From NCBI GenBank assembly GCA_020632655.1, contig JACKFD010000003.1:310001-374000 (forward strand): 64,000 nt of DNA, written 5' to 3'. Origin of the DNA: Spirochaetaceae bacterium. Its GTDB lineage: Bacteria > Myxococcota_A > UBA9160 > UBA4427. The notes under the pieces were generated by a model. It saw only the letters and a list, made by a program, of their open reading frames with translations, searched no databases and was not told the origin of the DNA. Within the stretch, counting starts at the first letter, position 1, and each line of letters begins with the position of its first letter. Position numbers and translations under genes: made by a program. Positions 1 to 8,447 of this stretch are shown here, piece by piece.

Positions 1-1220
1 GGCTCTTCCAGGCGAGCGGCGTGGCGGCGATCGCCTTCGCCGTGGGGACGCTCTTCCTGCTGCTGGGCACGGTCGTGTACCAGGGCACCGGAGCCTTCGT
101 CGAGTCCGTCGCCGTGCTGCCCGTCGCGCTCGACGCAGGGGCCCTCGATCCCGACGGCGACCGGAGCCCCGAGAGCCTGGCGCGAGGCAACTACGCGAGC
201 CCGGTGCGCGAGGCGCTGCGTGCGCGCTTTCCGGAGGCCTCCGGGCGGCGCGAGAAGCGGGCGCTCGCCGGGCTGCTCAGCGTGGGGGCCGAGTACGACC
301 TGCGCGACTTCGTGCTCGCCCATCCCGAAGCGATCGGCACGACCGTCGAGCGGCCGCTGCTGCTGTCGGACGATGCGGATCTCTACGTACGCGGCGACGT
401 CGACGTCGACGTCGACGAGTCGGATCGCAAGGTCTCGGACGCACAGGTGGCGTGGCTCGACGCGCTCGTCGCCCGCGGTCAGGTCGAGCGGCGCTTCAAT
501 CGTCGCCTCTTCACGTCGGGCGACAGCCGGGAGCCGGAGCTCGCCGGTCTGCAGGGCGCGATCCGCGGCTCCTTCCTCACCTTGCTGGTGACGCTCCTGC
601 TGAGCTTCCCGATCGGCGTCGCCGCGGCGCTCTACCTCGAGGAGTTCGCGCCCCGCAATCGACTGACGGACTTCGTCGAGGTCAACATCAACAACCTCGC
701 CGCCGTGCCCTCGATCGTGTTCGGCCTGCTCGGACTGGCCGTGCTGTTGAACTTCCTCGGCCTGCCGCGCTCGGCGCCCCTGGTCGGCGGCATCGTACTC
801 GCGTTGATGACCCTGCCGACGGTCATCATCGCGGGCCGCGCCGCGCTCTCCGCCGTCCCGCCCTCGATCCGCGAGGCCGCGCTCGGCGTGGGTGCGTCGC
901 ACGTCCAGGCCGTGCTGCACCACGTACTGCCCCAGGCGCTGCCCGGCATCCTGACCGGCACGATCATCGGCATGGCCCGCGCGCTCGGCGAGACCGCACC
1001 GCTGCTCATGATCGGCATGATCGCGTTCATCGTCGATCTGCCGACGTCGCCGACCGATCCGGCGACCGTCCTGCCCGTGCAGATCTACCTCTGGTCGGAT
1101 GCGCCGGAGCGCGCCTTCCAGGCCCGGATGGGCGCCGCGATCATCGTCCTGCTCGGCTTCCTCGTCGTCATGAACGGCGCGGCGGTCGCGCTGCGGCGCC
1201 GCTTCGAGTCGAGGTATTGA
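1..1220 (+). CDS. pstA: Phosphate ABC transporter permease PstA (5' end outside window)
   Basis: Inner-membrane permease of the high-affinity phosphate importer PstSCAB. The reading frame is open to the window edge (first full codon at base 3), so the N-terminus is missing. A first membrane helix lies at about 25-90, followed by a periplasmic insertion of roughly 150 residues, then the typical permease core with five further hydrophobic segments. The cytoplasmic EAA loop reads EAALGVGASHVQAVLHHVLP (about 870-930), the contact site for PstB. The long periplasmic insertion occurs in some PstA subfamilies. A GACGTC hexamer repeat near 397-418 encodes alternating Asp-Val. pstB follows after 38 bp, so the two are probably cotranscribed with an upstream pstC. 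Family assignment is secure. Confidence 0.93.
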   Translation, partial: LFQASGVAAIAFAVGTLFLLLGTVVYQGTGAFVESVAVLPVALDAGALDPDGDRSPESLARGNYASPVREALRARFPEASGRREKRALAGLLSVGAEYDLRDFVLAHPEAIGTTVERPLLLSDDADLYVRGDVDVDVDESDRKVSDAQVAWLDALVARGQVERRFNRRLFTSGDSREPELAGLQGAIRGSFLTLLVTLLLSFPIGVAAALYLEEFAPRNRLTDFVEVNINNLAAVPSIVFGLLGLAVLLNFLGLPRSAPLVGGIVLALMTLPTVIIAGRAALSAVPPSIREAALGVGASHVQAVLHHVLPQALPGILTGTIIGMARALGETAPLLMIGMIAFIVDLPTSPTDPATVLPVQIYLWSDAPERAFQARMGAAIIVLLGFLVVMNGAAVALRRRFESRY

Positions 1221-1258
1221 TCCGGGGCGGTTTCCGCCATACTGCAGAGGGCAGGGCA

Positions 1259-2032
1259 TTGAGGGATCCGGCGTTGAAGACCAAGATGCAGACCGATGGC
1301 CTGGACGTCTTCTACGGCGAGAAGCAGGCGCTCTTCGGTGTGGACCTCCAGATCGGCGCGAACGAGGTGACGGCGCTGATCGGGCCTTCGGGTTGCGGGA
1401 AGTCGACCTACCTGCGCTGCCTGAACCGCATGAACGACGTCGTGCCCGGCTGCCGCGTCTCCGGGCGCGTGACCCTCGACGGCGAGGACGTCTACGACCC
1501 GCGGCTCGACGTCGTGAAGCTCCGGGCGCGGGTCGGCATGGTCTTCCAGAAGCCGAATCCCTTCCCGAAATCGATCTACGAGAACGTCGCCTACGGTCCG
1601 CGCATCCATGGCATCACCCACGATCGCGACGAGCTCGACGCGCTCGTCCGGGACAGCCTGCGGCGGGCCGGTCTGCTCGAAGAGGTGGAGGACCGCCTGA
1701 ACGAGCCGGGCACGAGCCTGTCGGGCGGGCAGCAGCAGCGTCTCTGCATCGCCCGGGCGATCGCGGTCAGCCCCGAGGTCATCCTGATGGACGAGCCCTG
1801 CTCGGCCCTCGATCCGATTGCGACTGCGCGGGTCGAGGAGCTGATCGACGAGCTGCGCGCGCAGTTCACGATCGTGATCGTGACCCACTCGATGCAGCAG
1901 GCGGCCCGCGTATCCCAACGAACCGCCTTCTTCCACCTGGGCAGGATCGTGGAGGAGGGGGAGACGACGAAGATCTTCACCAATCCGGACCAGGAGCGGA
2001 CCCAGGACTACATCACGGGTCGCTTCGGCTGA
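1259..2032 (+). CDS. pstB: Phosphate ABC transporter ATPase PstB
   Basis: Cytoplasmic ATPase that powers phosphate import with PstA/PstC. It has Walker A GPSGCGKS, the signature LSGGQQQR, Walker B ILMDEPCSALDP and the switch histidine in VTHS. The TTG at 1259 gives 257 residues, the usual PstB length, and has a GAGGG-type ribosome site about 8 nt upstream. TTG 1274 or ATG 1286 are alternatives, but 1286 would cut into the first beta strand (KMQTDGLDVFYG). No phoU follows, although pstB-phoU is a common arrangement; the next gene is unrelated. PstB function is certain, the start is not. Confidence 0.95.
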   Translation: MRDPALKTKMQTDGLDVFYGEKQALFGVDLQIGANEVTALIGPSGCGKSTYLRCLNRMNDVVPGCRVSGRVTLDGEDVYDPRLDVVKLRARVGMVFQKPNPFPKSIYENVAYGPRIHGITHDRDELDALVRDSLRRAGLLEEVEDRLNEPGTSLSGGQQQRLCIARAIAVSPEVILMDEPCSALDPIATARVEELIDELRAQFTIVIVTHSMQQAARVSQRTAFFHLGRIVEEGETTKIFTNPDQERTQDYITGRFG

Positions 2033-2053
2033 GGCCGCTTCGGACGGCGGTGT

Positions 2054-2127
2054 GGGTGCCGTCGGGTGGACTTCCGTGCGGGATCATCGCGGGTGCCGTC
2101 GGGTGGACCTCCGTGCGGGATGATCGC
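2054..2127 (+). repeat. 37-bp tandem duplication
   Basis: Two abutting 37-bp copies, 2054-2090 and 2091-2127, differ at two positions (t/c and c/g). They lie between pstB and the promoter-like box of the next gene, outside any credible coding sequence. It could be a recent duplication or a pair of regulator binding sites. Confidence 0.85.
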
Positions 2128-2150
2128 CGGCGCGGTGGGACACGGTGCTC

Positions 2151-2156
2151 TACAGT
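2151..2156 (+). promoter_or_regulatory. Candidate -10 box TACAGT for the acetyltransferase-like gene
   Basis: TACAGT is followed by GC-rich sequence and, 6 bp on, by an in-frame GTG at 2163. The same TAnnnT plus short spacing recurs before several starts in this window. No -35 match is visible. Transcription from here would give either a leaderless start at 2163 or a leader of about 45 nt before the ATG at 2208. Confidence 0.35.
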
Positions 2157-2207
2157 CCGCGCGTGGGGTCGGTCGCGACCAGGTCGCGCTCCCGCGCGGA
2201 GGACTGG

Positions 2208-3368
2208 ATGGGCCCGGTCGAGGTGACGCCGCTCTCGCTGCCGCGAGACACCGACCGCTTCGTCCAGACCTGGTTTCCCATCTACGAGGGCGAGCCCCAT
2301 TGGGTGCCGCCGCTCCTCTTCGAGCGACGCCGCTTCTTCGATCCGGGGCGCAATCCCTACTTCCGGGTCGCCCGCGTGCAGTGCTTCGTCGCCTCGCGCC
2401 ACGGGCGCGACGTCGGCACGATCGCCGCGGTCGTCGACGAGGTCTACCAGAAGGAGGAGCCCGGCACGGGCTTCTTCGGCTTCTTCGAGTTCGTCGACGA
2501 TCTCGAGGTCGCCCGCGCGCTGCTCGACGCGGCGCGATGCTGGCTGGCCGAGCGTGGTCAGACACGCATGATCGGGCCCTTCAACTTCAACACCAATCAC
2601 GAGTTCGCGCTGCTGGTCGACGGCTTCGACACGGACCCCTACGTCGCCAACCCGCACAACGCGGCGTACTACCCGGGTGTCTACGAGGCGCTCGCGCTGC
2701 GTCCGGTGATGGACTGGTACGCCTACCGGGTGGATGCCGGCATGCCCGGCATCCAGAAGATGCGTCGCGTCGGGGACCGGCTGCTCTCGCGGCACCCGGA
2801 GCTCTCGATCCGGAGCCTCGACCTGGCCCGCTTCGACGACGAGGTGGGGATCCTGCACGACATCTACACGGACGCCTGGGAGCAGAACTGGGCCCACGTG
2901 CGCGTGACCGAGGACGAGTTCCGATTCATCGCCGAGGGCTTCCGACAGATCGTGGACCCCGATCTCTGCTTCGTGGCCGAGGTGGGGAAGCGGCCCGCGG
3001 CGATCTCGATCTCGCTGCCCGACATGAACCAGGTCGCCAAGCGGATGAAGGGTCGGCTGCTGCCCTTCGGCTGGTGGTACCTGCTTCGGCGCCGCCACTA
3101 CGTCGACCGGCTGCGCATCTTCATGCTCGGCGTGGCGGCCGAGTTCCAGAACCTGCCGCTGGGCGCCGCCCTCTATGCGCGCACCTTCGACGTCGCTCTC
3201 GCGAAGGGCTACCGCGGGGGCGAGGCCTCGCTGATCCTGGAGAACAACGTCCGCATGCGCGGCGCCCTCGAGAAGATGGGCGCGACGATCGAGAAGACCT
3301 ACCGCAGCTACGAGCTCGACTTCGCCGTCGGCTCGCAGGCCGCAACGAACGAAGGAGTAGCTGGCTGA
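2208..3368 (+). CDS. GNAT-fold acetyltransferase-like protein, substrate unknown
   Basis: A 386-residue cytoplasmic protein without signal peptide or membrane segment. The last 70 residues (LGVAAEFQNLPLGAALYART then GGEASLILENNVRMRGALEK) have the form of the acetyl-CoA-binding end of GNAT enzymes, where an E-x-S-x-I-L-E-x-N stretch is followed by a small helix. The N-terminal half (PIYEGEPHWVPPL, GPFNFNTNHE) resembles long GNAT-like proteins of unknown substrate. ATG 2208 was chosen because a strong CGGAGGA site sits 6 nt upstream; in-frame GTGs at 2145 and 2163 would add 15-21 basic residues. Its stop overlaps the start of the next gene (TGATG), so the two are translationally coupled. The biochemical role is not known. 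Confidence 0.7.
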   Translation: MGPVEVTPLSLPRDTDRFVQTWFPIYEGEPHWVPPLLFERRRFFDPGRNPYFRVARVQCFVASRHGRDVGTIAAVVDEVYQKEEPGTGFFGFFEFVDDLEVARALLDAARCWLAERGQTRMIGPFNFNTNHEFALLVDGFDTDPYVANPHNAAYYPGVYEALALRPVMDWYAYRVDAGMPGIQKMRRVGDRLLSRHPELSIRSLDLARFDDEVGILHDIYTDAWEQNWAHVRVTEDEFRFIAEGFRQIVDPDLCFVAEVGKRPAAISISLPDMNQVAKRMKGRLLPFGWWYLLRRRHYVDRLRIFMLGVAAEFQNLPLGAALYARTFDVALAKGYRGGEASLILENNVRMRGALEKMGATIEKTYRSYELDFAVGSQAATNEGVAG

Positions 3369-3724
3369 TGGACATCCAATGGCACGTCGTCACCGATCTC
3401 GATTCCGCGCGCAAGGACGCCGCGGAGGCGCGGATCCGGAAGCTGGGGCAGGGGCAGAAGGACCTGATCCACGTGGTGGTCCACGTCGAGGGCAGCAACC
3501 ACCACCAGCACGGCGCGGCCGAGGCGAAGATCCGCTGCCAGGCGAAGGGCCGGGAGCTGATCGCGCACGAGCGGGACGAGGAGCCCGAGCTGGCGCTCTC
3601 CCGGGCGGTCGACGCGTTCGAGCGCGAGGTGCGGTCGATGCGTGCGAAGCGACGCGACCATCGCGGCGCACGCGGGGCGCAGCGCTCGGCGAGCGAGGTC
3701 GTTCGCGACGGCGAGGAGGAGTGA
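3368..3724 (+). CDS. Ribosome-associated hibernation factor (HPF/RaiA, sigma-54 modulation family)
   Basis: A 118-residue basic protein of the short HPF/RaiA type. These bind the 30S decoding region and A/P sites when growth slows and inactivate or dimerise ribosomes. The sequence shows the beta-alpha-beta-beta-beta-alpha pattern: the second strand HVVVHVEGSNHHQHGAAEAK and the last helix ALSRAVDAFEREVRSMRAK are typical, followed by an Arg-rich tail. It lacks the C-terminal dimerisation domain of long HPF. The ATG overlaps the upstream stop by one base. Whether it acts like HPF or YfiA cannot be told from sequence. Confidence 0.75.
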   Translation: MDIQWHVVTDLDSARKDAAEARIRKLGQGQKDLIHVVVHVEGSNHHQHGAAEAKIRCQAKGRELIAHERDEEPELALSRAVDAFEREVRSMRAKRRDHRGARGAQRSASEVVRDGEEE

Positions 3725-4052
3725 AGCGGGCCGGGCGATGAGCACGCGGCCGCACGTCGGGTCTCGGCAGAACGCCCCAGGCGCCCGTCGGAACCCGGAG
3801 CGCGAGTCGTGAGTCTAAAGCGGCGCGCTCCGTGATCCGACGCAGGGAGACGCGCCGGTCTGCCGAGCGCATCGACGCGGCGCGCATCCCTTCGGGCAGG
3901 GGAACGCACTGCACCGGGACCGGACGCAAGCCGGGTGGCTCGGAACGTCTGGTACTTTCCCGGGACCTCGACTCGGATGCTGGCCGCGTGGAACGCTGCA
4001 CCCTGGTCGCGGACGAGGTCGGGTCGGGACGGATCGAGAGGAGGCCGGAAGC
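3725..4052. other. Intergenic region upstream of aceE
   Basis: 328 bp with no credible gene. A TACTTT box at 3953-3958 is a possible aceE -10. The motif GGAACGC(AC)TGCACC occurs at 3901-3915 and, lacking AC, at 3990-4002, flanking that box; this could be a pair of regulator half-sites. No PdhR gene or recognisable PdhR site is seen. Confidence 0.35.
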
Positions 4053-6734
4053 ATGGCGGAGCCGCAGGATCGGGATCCCGAGGAGACGCGAGAGTGGCTC
4101 GAGGCCCTCGACTCGGTCTTCGAGCGCGAAGGCGTCGAGCGCGCCCACTACCTCGTCGGTCGCCTGGTCCGCCGCGCCCGGCGCAAGGGCGCCCACCTCC
4201 CGTACCGCGCCACCACGGCCTACATCAACACGATCTCCGAGGCGCTGCAGAAGAAGAGCCCCGGGAACCCCGCCCTCGAGGAGCGGATCCGCTCGTTCAT
4301 CCGCTGGAACGCCATGGCGATGGTCGTGCAGGCCAACCGCGTCGACCCCGCGCTCGGGGGGCACATCTCGAGCTTCGCCTCGGCGGCCACGCTCTACGAC
4401 GTGGGCTTCAACCACTTCTTCCACGCGCCGACGAAGGATCACGGCGGTGACCTCCTCTACATCCAGGGCCACTCGGCCCCGGGCATCTACGCCCGGGCCT
4501 ATCTCGAGGGACGGATCAGCGAGGACCAGCTCCACAACTTCCGCCAGGAGGTCGAGCCGGGCGGGCTCTCGTCCTATCCGCATCCCCGCCTGATGCCGGA
4601 CTTCTGGCAGTTCCCGACCGTGTCGATGGGCCTCGGCCCCTTGATGGCGATCTATCAGGCGCGCTTCATGCGCTACCTGCGCGATCGCGGGATCATCCCC
4701 GGTGGTCAGGGGCGGAAGGTCTGGGCCTTCCTCGGCGACGGGGAGACCGACGAGCCCGAGAGTCTCGGGGCGATCTCGCTCGCGGGCCGGGAGAAGCTGG
4801 ACAACCTGATCTTCGTCGTGAACTGCAACCTGCAGCGCCTCGACGGGCCGGTTCGGGGCAACGGCAAGATCATCCAGGAGCTCGAGGCGAATTTCCGCGG
4901 CAATGGCTGGAACGTCATCAAGGTGATCTGGGGTGGGCGCTGGGATCCGCTGCTCGCCAAGGACCACACGGGCATCCTGCGCCGGCGCATGGAAGAAGCC
5001 GTCGACGGCGAGTACCAGGCCTACCAGGTGCGCGGCGGCCGCTATACGCGCGAGCACTTCTTCGGGAAGTATCCCGAGCTCGCCGAGATGGTCGCGACCA
5101 TGAGCGACGAGGACATCTGGCGCCTCAATCGTGGCGGACACGACCCGCACAAGGTCTACGCGGCCTACGCGGAGGCGATGGCGCACGAGGGCGCGCCGAC
5201 GGTGATCCTCGCCAAGACCGTCAAGGGGTATGGAACGGGCGAGGCGGGCGAGGGCCAGAACGTCACGCATCAGATGCACGACATGGCCGAGGAGGCGCTG
5301 CGCGCGTTCCGGGATCGCTTCCAGATCCCGATCTCCGACGACGAGATCGGCAAGGCCCCCTTCTACATGCCGCCCGCCGACAGCCCCGAGCTCCGCTACA
5401 TGCACGAAAGGCGGGAGGCCCTCGGCGGCTATCTACCGGCCCGTCGCACGGAGGCGCCGCCGCTCGAGATCCCGGAGCTCGACGCCTTCGACGCCCTGCT
5501 CAAGGGCACGGGCGACCGCGAGATGTCGACGACGATGGCGGCCGTGCGCGTGCTGCAGATCCTCACCCGGGACAAGCAGCTCGGTCGGCACGTCGTGCCG
5601 ATCGTGCCCGACGAGTCCCGCACCTTCGGCATGGAAGGCATGTTCCGCCGTCTGGGCATCTACTCGTCGATCGGGCAGCTCTACGACCCCGTGGACTCCG
5701 ATCAGGTCGCCTACTACCGCGAGGAGAAGGACGGACAGATCCTGCAGGAGGGCATCAACGAGGCGGGCGCCATGGCGTCGTTCATCGCCGCCGGCTCGTC
5801 CTACGCCAACCACGGCGTGCACATGATCCCCTTCTACATCTTCTACTCGATGTTCGGCTTCCAGCGCATCGGCGATCTCGCCTGGGCCGCCGGGGACATG
5901 CAATGCCGCGGCTTCCTGCTCGGCGGGACGGCAGGGCGCACGACGCTGGCGGGAGAGGGGCTCCAGCATCAGGACGGACACAGCCACGTCCTCGCGAACA
6001 CCATCCCGAGCTGCATCACCTACGACCCGGCCTACGCCTACGAGCTCGCCGTGATCGTGCAGGACGGTCTGCGGCGGATGTACCGGGACGGCGAGGACGT
6101 CTACTACTACCTGACCGTCATGAACGAGAAGTACGCCCAGCCCGACATGCCCGAGGGCTGCGAGGCGGGCATCCTGCGCGGGATGTACCGGGTGCGGGAG
6201 GGGCGCGGCGAGGCACGGGCCGAGGGCAAGCGACGCGGCCTGCGGGTCCAGCTGCTCGGCAGTGGGACGATCCTGCGGGAGGTGCTGGCGGCGGCGGAGA
6301 TGCTCGAGGAGGACTACGGCGTCGCCGCCGACGTCTGGAGCGTGACGAGCTTCAACGAGCTCGCCCGCGACGGTCAGGACACGGACCGCTGGAACATGCT
6401 GCATCCGGAGGAGGAACGTCGGCTGAGCTACGTCGAGCGCCAGCTCGCCGGGAGCCAGGGGCCCGTGATCGCGGCGACGGACTACCTGCGACTCCACTCG
6501 GAGCAGATCCGCGGCTACGTGCCGCGCCGCTACCGCACGCTCGGAACCGACGGCTGGGGCCGCAGCGATGGTCGCGAGAAGCTGCGCCGCTTCTTCGAGG
6601 TCCATCGCAATCACGTCTGTGTCGCCGCGCTCTCGGCGCTGGCCGAGGACGGCGCGATCGACGGTGGCGTCGTCGCCAAGGCCATCGGGAAATACGGCAT
6701 CGACGCCGAGCGTCCGGCGCCGCGACGACGCTAG
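4053..6734 (+). CDS. aceE: Pyruvate dehydrogenase E1 component, homodimeric type
   Basis: Thiamine-diphosphate-dependent E1 that decarboxylates pyruvate and acetylates the lipoyl group of AceF. At 893 residues it matches the homodimeric proteobacterial enzyme (887 in E. coli), not the alpha/beta type. The thiamine-diphosphate motif starts at GDGETDEPES (about residue 228) and ends at the conserved NCNLQRLDGPVRGN. The pyrimidine-domain segments GINEAGAMASFIAAGSSY and QHQDGHSHV are present. The ATG is preceded by GAGGAGG 7 nt upstream. aceF follows after 55 bp, so the pair is an operon. No lpd follows; the E3 at 23109 is the likely partner. Confidence 0.97.
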   Translation: MAEPQDRDPEETREWLEALDSVFEREGVERAHYLVGRLVRRARRKGAHLPYRATTAYINTISEALQKKSPGNPALEERIRSFIRWNAMAMVVQANRVDPALGGHISSFASAATLYDVGFNHFFHAPTKDHGGDLLYIQGHSAPGIYARAYLEGRISEDQLHNFRQEVEPGGLSSYPHPRLMPDFWQFPTVSMGLGPLMAIYQARFMRYLRDRGIIPGGQGRKVWAFLGDGETDEPESLGAISLAGREKLDNLIFVVNCNLQRLDGPVRGNGKIIQELEANFRGNGWNVIKVIWGGRWDPLLAKDHTGILRRRMEEAVDGEYQAYQVRGGRYTREHFFGKYPELAEMVATMSDEDIWRLNRGGHDPHKVYAAYAEAMAHEGAPTVILAKTVKGYGTGEAGEGQNVTHQMHDMAEEALRAFRDRFQIPISDDEIGKAPFYMPPADSPELRYMHERREALGGYLPARRTEAPPLEIPELDAFDALLKGTGDREMSTTMAAVRVLQILTRDKQLGRHVVPIVPDESRTFGMEGMFRRLGIYSSIGQLYDPVDSDQVAYYREEKDGQILQEGINEAGAMASFIAAGSSYANHGVHMIPFYIFYSMFGFQRIGDLAWAAGDMQCRGFLLGGTAGRTTLAGEGLQHQDGHSHVLANTIPSCITYDPAYAYELAVIVQDGLRRMYRDGEDVYYYLTVMNEKYAQPDMPEGCEAGILRGMYRVREGRGEARAEGKRRGLRVQLLGSGTILREVLAAAEMLEEDYGVAADVWSVTSFNELARDGQDTDRWNMLHPEEERRLSYVERQLAGSQGPVIAATDYLRLHSEQIRGYVPRRYRTLGTDGWGRSDGREKLRRFFEVHRNHVCVAALSALAEDGAIDGGVVAKAIGKYGIDAERPAPRRR

Positions 6735-6789
6735 GCGGCGAGGCGAGGCCCGAGCCGCGAAGATGGACGGGGCGAGAGGGGAGCCGGGA

Positions 6790-8247
6790 GTGGGCAAGCT
6801 GCTCGAGATCCGCGTGCCGGACATCGGCGACTTCGAGGACGTCGAGGTCGTCGAGATCCTCGTCGCCAAGGACGACGAGATCTCGATCGACGATCCGCTC
6901 GTCAGCATCGAGAGCGACAAGGCGACGATGGAGATCCCCTCCACGGCGGCGGGCGTCGTGGCCGAGGTTCGCGTCGCCGAGGGCGACCGCGTCTCCGAGG
7001 GCAGCGTGCTCGTCGTGCTCGAGGTCGCCGCTGCGGAGGCCGGGGCCGAGGAAGCGGACGCAGCCGACGCCCCCGCATCCGAAGCGGAAGGGACGACGTC
7101 CGGGCCCGAGCTGGCGGCGGGCGACGCCCCGGCCGAGGCGGAATCACGGCGGGACGATCCGGCCGGATCGGCGTCTTCCGGCGCCGGATCCGAGGGGGAG
7201 GCGGAGGCCTCGACCGAGGTCGGGAGCGATCGCCCGCGGACGCGGGAGATGTCGCTGGCCGCCGCGAATCCCGTCCCGGATCGCACGGGTCTGCCGCACG
7301 CGAGCCCGCTCGTGCGACGCTATGCGCGCGAGCTCGGCGTGCCGATCGGTGCGACCGAGGGATCGGGGCCTTCGGGGCGGATCCTGGTGGAGGACCTGAA
7401 GCGCCACGTGCGCGAGCGCTTCGCGGCGGACGCGGCGCCGGCGGCGTCGGCCGGGGGCAGCGGGACGATGGGCGTGCCGCCGATCCCCTTCGTGGACCCG
7501 GCGACGTTCGGTCCCGTGCACGAGCGACCGCTGACGCGCATCCAGAAGGTGTCGGGCCCGGGTCTGCACCGCAGCTGGCTGAACGTTCCCCACGTCACGC
7601 AGCACGACGAGGCCGACCTGACGGAGCTCGAGCGTTTCCGGCGCGATCGGCGCGAGGCGGCCGCCGAGCAGGGTGTGCGGCTCTCGCCGCTGCTCTTCGT
7701 GATGAAGGCCGTCGTGCTCGCGCTGCGTGCGCATCCGGCGCTCCGGGCCTCGCTGGCGCCGGAAGGCGATCGCCTGCTCGTCAAGGACTACTACCATCTC
7801 GGCATTGCCGTCGACACGGACCAGGGCCTCGTCGTCCCCGTGATCCGGGACGTCGACCGCAAGGGCGTCTTCGAGCTGGCGCGCGAGCTCGCCGAGACGG
7901 CCGAGCGGGCCCGGGCGCGCAAGCTCGCGCCCGACGACCTCAAGGGCGCCTGCTTCACGATCTCGAGCCTCGGCGGCATTGGCGGTACGGCCTTCACCCC
8001 GATCGTGAATGCACCGGAGGTCGCGATCCTCGGTCTGTCGAAGACGCGGGTGCAGCCGGTCTGGCGTGGCCCCTCGCCGATCGACCCGCCGGCGGACGAG
8101 GTCGGGGGAGGCGGGCGCTTCGAGCCCCGGATCGTGCTGCCCCTGTCGCTCTCCTACGACCATCGCGTCATCGATGGCGCCGAGGCCGTCCGCTTCACGT
8201 CGCGGCTCTCGCGCGTGCTGTCGGATCCGATGCAGCTGCTGCTCTGA
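6790..8247 (+). CDS. aceF: Dihydrolipoyl acetyltransferase (PDH E2), partner of AceE
   Basis: E2 core that transfers the acetyl group from lipoyl-lysine to CoA. Domains in order: one lipoyl domain (residues 1-80, lipoylated Lys about 44 in ESDKATMEIP), an acidic Ala/Glu/Pro linker, the E1/E3-binding domain (about 170-205, PLVRRYARELGVPIG), and the catalytic domain ending with SLSYDHRVIDGAEAVRF (His about 458). E. coli AceF has three lipoyl domains; one is common elsewhere. GTG 6790 was chosen because it begins at KLLEIRVPDIG, the usual E2 start, with GAGGGGAG 5-6 nt upstream; ATG 6763 would add nine residues. A short U-rich run at 8343 follows, but no convincing terminator. Confidence 0.93.
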   Translation: MGKLLEIRVPDIGDFEDVEVVEILVAKDDEISIDDPLVSIESDKATMEIPSTAAGVVAEVRVAEGDRVSEGSVLVVLEVAAAEAGAEEADAADAPASEAEGTTSGPELAAGDAPAEAESRRDDPAGSASSGAGSEGEAEASTEVGSDRPRTREMSLAAANPVPDRTGLPHASPLVRRYARELGVPIGATEGSGPSGRILVEDLKRHVRERFAADAAPAASAGGSGTMGVPPIPFVDPATFGPVHERPLTRIQKVSGPGLHRSWLNVPHVTQHDEADLTELERFRRDRREAAAEQGVRLSPLLFVMKAVVLALRAHPALRASLAPEGDRLLVKDYYHLGIAVDTDQGLVVPVIRDVDRKGVFELARELAETAERARARKLAPDDLKGACFTISSLGGIGGTAFTPIVNAPEVAILGLSKTRVQPVWRGPSPIDPPADEVGGGGRFEPRIVLPLSLSYDHRVIDGAEAVRFTSRLSRVLSDPMQLLL

Positions 8248-8383
8248 GAACGGCGGCGGCCCCTGGCGTGCCCGTCGTCCCGGCTCGCGCGCCCGCTCGG
8301 CGTGCGCTCGCCGATTCCCGCGTTCTCCGGTCCCGCTTCCGGTTTTTCCCGGGCCTCGGTCGGCCGATGCGGGGCGGTGGAGC

Positions 8384-8434
8384 CGACTCGAGGTATCGGC
8401 ATGGAATGCGTGCGAGTCGATTCGAGGCATCGGC
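8384..8434 (+). repeat. Pair of 17-bp direct repeats upstream of the PilZ-DUF4388 gene
   Basis: Copies at 8384-8400 and 8418-8434 share 15 of 17 bases (CGAYTCGAGGYATCGGC) and start 34 bp apart, just before the GTG at 8448. The spacing is close to three helical turns, which would suit a regulator dimer. A chance duplication cannot be excluded. Confidence 0.45.
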
Positions 8435-8447
8435 CGGTGGAGGACGC

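Noticed and set aside
1286..1288. ATG as the pstB start
   Set aside because: It would remove the first conserved strand; TTG 1259 gives the normal family length with a ribosome site.
3832..4593. Plus-strand frame across the aceE start
   Set aside because: Wrong frame relative to aceE; Arg/Ser-rich translation typical of a GC shadow.
8260..8350. Intrinsic terminator after aceF (TTTTT run)
   Set aside because: The flanking stem is only four base pairs; not convincing.
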